Source: Sphingobacterium sp. (GTDB lineage: Bacteria > Bacteroidota > Bacteroidia > SpSt-205). Taken from it: a DNA stretch of 8,953 nucleotides. Positions 6,663-8,953 of the stretch are shown here, one piece after another; position 1 is the stretch's first letter; every line of letters starts with the position of its first letter. Where the stretch lies: the NCBI GenBank assembly GCA_028276345.1, contig JAPYWM010000041.1:1-8953 (forward strand), in the 5' to 3' direction. The notes under the pieces are model-generated. The model was not told the DNA's origin, searched no databases, and was given only the letters and a program-made list of their open reading frames with translations. The position numbers were made by a program, and so were the translations under genes.

Positions 6663-6676
6663 CCTTCCCGGGCAGG
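6663..6676. promoter_or_regulatory. Imperfect 14-bp palindrome midway between divergent promoters
   Basis: CCTTCCCGGGCAGG is symmetric about 6669/6670 except at one base pair (12 of 14 bases fit). It lies almost exactly midway between the methyltransferase and transketolase -7 elements, in the 149-base divergent gap. A dimeric regulator could bind here, but CCCGGG cores are common in GC-rich DNA, so this is only a candidate. Confidence 0.2.
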
Positions 6677-6728
6677 CCAAGCAAGTTCCATTTTCCGGCC
6701 CTTCTGCGGCGGGGTGGGTGTATCGGCG

Positions 6729-6736
6729 TACTTTTG
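6729..6736 (+). promoter_or_regulatory. Exact -7 element TACTTTTG before the transketolase operon
   Basis: TACTTTTG matches TAnnTTTG exactly and is followed by CTTC and then GTG at 6741. It likely drives the transketolase N-subunit, C-subunit and folK genes as one unit. The -33 element is not obvious; a TTCTG at 6702-6706 is a loose match at an acceptable distance. Confidence 0.5.
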
Positions 6737-6740
6737 CTTC

Positions 6741-7583
6741 GTGGTAGAAGACCTTTCCCGCATAGCGGCGCAGGTGCGTCGGGATATTGTGCGCATGGTG
6801 TACTTAGCCCAGTCGGGGCATCCTGGGGGTGCCTTAGGCGCCGCAGATATTCTCACGGCCCTTTACTTTGCGCACCTGCGGCACAAGCCCCATCCCTGGA
6901 ACCCCACCGGCCTCGGCGAAGATGTCTTCATCCTTTCCAATGGCCACATTTGCGCTGCTTGGTATAGCATCCTGGCTCGGAGTGGCTATTTTCCCGTTTC
7001 GGAGCTCGCCACCTTTCGGCGCATCAACAGCCGCCTACAGGGCCATCCCGCTACAAAAGAAGGCCTGCCAGGCGTACGAGTTGCTACCGGTTCGCTGGGG
7101 CAAGGGCTCTCCGTCGCCATTGGCTATGCCTTGGGCAAACGGCTCGCAGGCGACCCGCATGAAGTCTACGTCATGCTCGGCGATGGCGAAATCAACGAAG
7201 GCCAAATCTGGGAAGGGGCGCTTTTTGCTGCCCACCACCAGGTAGGTAATCTTATCGCCATTATTGACCGGAACTACAAGCAGATCGACGGCGATACCCG
7301 CACCGTCCTCAATACCGACCCCCTGGAAGCTAAGTGGGAGGCCTTTGGCTGGGAGGTGCTGCCCCTTCATGAGGCGCACGACCTACCTACTATCCTCCGC
7401 ACTCTCTCCGAAGCCCGCCAGAAAGCCCATCAAAAACGTCCCATCGTCATCATCGCCTACACCATCATGGGCAAGGGCGTGGACTTCATGGAAAACGACC
7501 ACAACTGGCACGGCAAGCCCCCTAACAAAGACCAGTTTGAAAAAGCTATCGCCCAACTACCCGAAACCCTTGGAGACTTTTAG
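6741..7583 (+). CDS. Transketolase, N-terminal (ThDP pyrophosphate-binding) subunit, 280 aa
   Basis: First half of a split transketolase, which moves two-carbon ketol units between sugar phosphates in the non-oxidative pentose phosphate pathway; cytoplasmic. Visible family residues are SGHPGGALG (25-33), SNGH (66-69), GHP (101-103), ATGSLGQGLSVAIG (115-128), the ThDP/metal motif beginning MLGDGEINEGQIWEGA (145-160) and ending at the DRN (176-178), and HNWHGKPP (254-261). About 280 residues is the normal length for the N-subunit in organisms with split enzymes. GTG 6741 is chosen because a -7 element ends 4 bases upstream and the helix MVEDLSRIAAQVRRDIV is the usual start; an upstream in-frame ATG at 6714 adds nine residues that would run through the promoter. 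The C-subunit gene begins 4 bases after the stop. Confidence 0.95.
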   Translation: MVEDLSRIAAQVRRDIVRMVYLAQSGHPGGALGAADILTALYFAHLRHKPHPWNPTGLGEDVFILSNGHICAAWYSILARSGYFPVSELATFRRINSRLQGHPATKEGLPGVRVATGSLGQGLSVAIGYALGKRLAGDPHEVYVMLGDGEINEGQIWEGALFAAHHQVGNLIAIIDRNYKQIDGDTRTVLNTDPLEAKWEAFGWEVLPLHEAHDLPTILRTLSEARQKAHQKRPIVIIAYTIMGKGVDFMENDHNWHGKPPNKDQFEKAIAQLPETLGDF

Positions 7584-7587
7584 GCTT

Positions 7588-8547
7588 ATGCGACCCAGAT
7601 ATGAAAACCTCGGCTCTCGGGATACGCGCTCCGGCTTTGGCGCTGGGCTCTTAGAGCTGGGAGAAAAGGATGAGCGGATAGTGGCGCTGTCGGCCGACCT
7701 GGCAAGCTCGGTGAAAATGGATGCCTTTGCCCAGCGCTTCCCACATCGTTTTTTTCAATGTGGAGTGGCGGAGGCGAATATGATCGGCGTGGCAGCTGGG
7801 CTGGCTGGGTCGGGGTTTATTCCTTTTGTGGGGACATTTGCGAACTTTGCTACCGGGCGGGTGTATGACCAGATTCGGCAAAGTGTGTGCTACTCGGGCA
7901 AAGCGGTCAAGATTGCGGCTTCCCATGCTGGGCTTACCTTAGGGGAAGACGGCGCCACCCATCAGATGCTGGAAGACATCGGTTTGATGCGGGGGCTTCC
8001 TGGCATGACGGTGATTAGCCCCTGCGATTATAATCAGACCCGGCTGGCGGCCCTGCGGGCGGCCTACTGGGAGGGGCCGGTGTACTTGCGCTTCGGGCGG
8101 CCGTCCGTGCCCAACTTCACCCCGCCCGACGACCCTACCTTTCAGGTCGGGAAAATCCAAGTGCTCTTAGAAGGAAAGGACGGGGTGATTTTTGCGACGG
8201 GGCACTTGGTGTGGCATGCCCTCCAAGCCGCGTACGCCCTCGAAGCCGAAGGCCTGGAAATAGCCGTAGTCAACGTCCATACCCTCAAACCCGTGGATGT
8301 AGAAGGAATCGCCACGTATCTGGCACGTACGCCGGTGGTCGTCTCAGCCGAAGAGCACCAGCTGTGGAACGGCCTGGGGGATATTGTCTCATGGGTGGCC
8401 ACGCAGCATTATCCGCGCCGGGTGGTGCGCGTCGCTGTCCAGGATACTTTCGGCGAAAGCGGCAAACCGGACGAACTTTTAGAGAAGTACGGCCTCTCTA
8501 CGGCTCATATCATAGCAGCGGTTCGGAAAGCCATAGCAAACGCATGA
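7588..8547 (+). CDS. Transketolase, C-terminal (pyrimidine-binding) subunit, 319 aa
   Basis: Second half of the split transketolase, completing the active site with the N-subunit. Conserved features are the catalytic Glu in CGVAEANMIGVAAGLA (58-73, Glu62), FVGTFANFATGRVYDQIRQS (80-99), the substrate-site His in SHAGLTLGEDGATHQMLEDI (112-131), YLRFGRP (166-172), the C-terminal domain NVHTLKPVD (229-237) and VQDTFGESGKPDELLEKYGL (284-303). Length is usual for this subunit. ATG 7588 is chosen because homology begins immediately and it lies 4 bases after the N-subunit stop; the open frame extends upstream but is out-of-frame shadow of the N-subunit. A GGAG at 7572-7575 is a weak and distant ribosome-binding candidate, so coupling to the upstream gene is more likely. 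The stop overlaps the folK start (ATGA). Confidence 0.95.
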   Translation: MRPRYENLGSRDTRSGFGAGLLELGEKDERIVALSADLASSVKMDAFAQRFPHRFFQCGVAEANMIGVAAGLAGSGFIPFVGTFANFATGRVYDQIRQSVCYSGKAVKIAASHAGLTLGEDGATHQMLEDIGLMRGLPGMTVISPCDYNQTRLAALRAAYWEGPVYLRFGRPSVPNFTPPDDPTFQVGKIQVLLEGKDGVIFATGHLVWHALQAAYALEAEGLEIAVVNVHTLKPVDVEGIATYLARTPVVVSAEEHQLWNGLGDIVSWVATQHYPRRVVRVAVQDTFGESGKPDELLEKYGLSTAHIIAAVRKAIANA

Positions 8548-8953
8548 TTTATTTAGGCGTAGGCAGCAATGAGGGGGATCGGTGGGCGGCGCTCGTGCAG
8601 GGATATCGGGAGTTAGCAGCGGCGGGGGTGCGGGTGGCGCGGGCTTCGCCGGTATATGAAACGGCGCCATGGGGGGTTGCGGACCAGCCGCCCTACCTCA
8701 ATGCCGTCTGGGAGGTGGAGACGACGTTTTCGCCGGCGGAGCTTTTATCCGTGTGTCAGGCGATAGAGCGTCGCTTAGGCCGTCCCCAGCAAAACCGCAT
8801 GCGTTGGGGGCCTCGGGTGCTTGACTTGGACCTTTTAGCCTATGGGGAGGTGGTGTGTGAGACGCCGGAGCTGACTTTGCCGCACCCGTGGATACCGCAC
8901 CGGCCATTTGTGCTGGGACCGTGGAAAGACCTTGCGCCGTACTTTTATCTCGT
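8544..8953 (+). CDS. folK: 2-amino-4-hydroxy-6-hydroxymethyldihydropteridine diphosphokinase, 3' truncated by window
   Basis: HPPK transfers pyrophosphate from ATP to 6-hydroxymethyl-dihydropterin in folate synthesis; cytoplasmic. The visible 136 residues cover most of a usual 155-170-residue enzyme. Landmarks in order are YLGVGSNEGDRW (3-14), PVYETAPWGVADQPPYLNAV (36-55), AIERRLGRPQ (73-82), RWGPRVLDLDLLAYG (87-101) with the metal-binding Asp94 and Asp96, LTLPHPWIPHRPFVLGP (110-126) and the start of the last helix. The reading frame is open to the window edge; the missing part is roughly 20-30 residues. ATG 8544 overlaps the transketolase C-subunit stop by 4 bases (ATGA), with no ribosome-binding site, which suggests translational coupling. 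Confidence 0.93.
   Translation, partial: MIYLGVGSNEGDRWAALVQGYRELAAAGVRVARASPVYETAPWGVADQPPYLNAVWEVETTFSPAELLSVCQAIERRLGRPQQNRMRWGPRVLDLDLLAYGEVVCETPELTLPHPWIPHRPFVLGPWKDLAPYFYL

Noticed and set aside
1..8953. tRNA, rRNA, CRISPR arrays, insertion sequences, riboswitches
   Set aside because: No cloverleaf, spaced direct repeats, transposase-like protein or long leader region was seen; intergenic space is nearly all under 60 bases.

Overview
The window looks like an ordinary chromosomal stretch from a member of the Bacteroidota, or a close relative in that group, with moderately high GC. The evidence is fourfold: Shine-Dalgarno sequences are nearly absent before start codons; the Bacteroidota -7 promoter element TAnnTTTG occurs directly before several starts; transketolase is split into two genes; and the protein types (SGNH/MBOAT pair, single-haem lipoprotein, Bacteroidota-like RlmI/K-type methyltransferase) fit. 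I cannot name a genus. No rRNA, tRNA, CRISPR array, insertion sequence or phage gene was seen.

Layout. Positions 1-1318 hold the tail of a sugar-nucleotide epimerase and a GT4-type glycosyltransferase, apparently one surface-polysaccharide operon. Positions 1343-2274 hold a predicted single-haem c-type lipoprotein (DUF3365/Tll0287-like) and an unrecognised 79-residue helical protein. Positions 2292-5706 hold a membrane-anchored SGNH hydrolase-like protein, an AlgI-type MBOAT acyltransferase and a lipoprotein adaptor of the RND-efflux/HlyD type whose start lies inside the MBOAT gene. This adaptor converges on a SAM-dependent methyltransferase gene on the minus strand (5716-6591). From a 149-base divergent intergenic region, the plus strand then carries transketolase N-terminal and C-terminal subunits and the start of folK, packed 4 bases apart and then overlapping by 4.

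How the genes fit together. The epimerase and glycosyltransferase would make and transfer sugars for a surface glycan. The SGNH/MBOAT pair resembles alginate/cellulose-type acetylation machinery and could acylate an extracellular glycan. The transketolase halves form one pentose-phosphate enzyme, and folK belongs to folate synthesis.

I see no convincing novel multi-gene system. The most notable signal is regulatory. Of five exact TAnnTTTG matches found by eye on both strands, four end only 4-8 bases before a gene start, with a fifth near-match at the MBOAT start. This implies leaderless or nearly leaderless mRNAs, several with GTG starts, and it changes the preferred start of at least two genes. 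Secondary points are a cysteine-free RlmI-like methyltransferase, an efflux adaptor with no pump beside it, and sharp swings in strand composition inside single genes.
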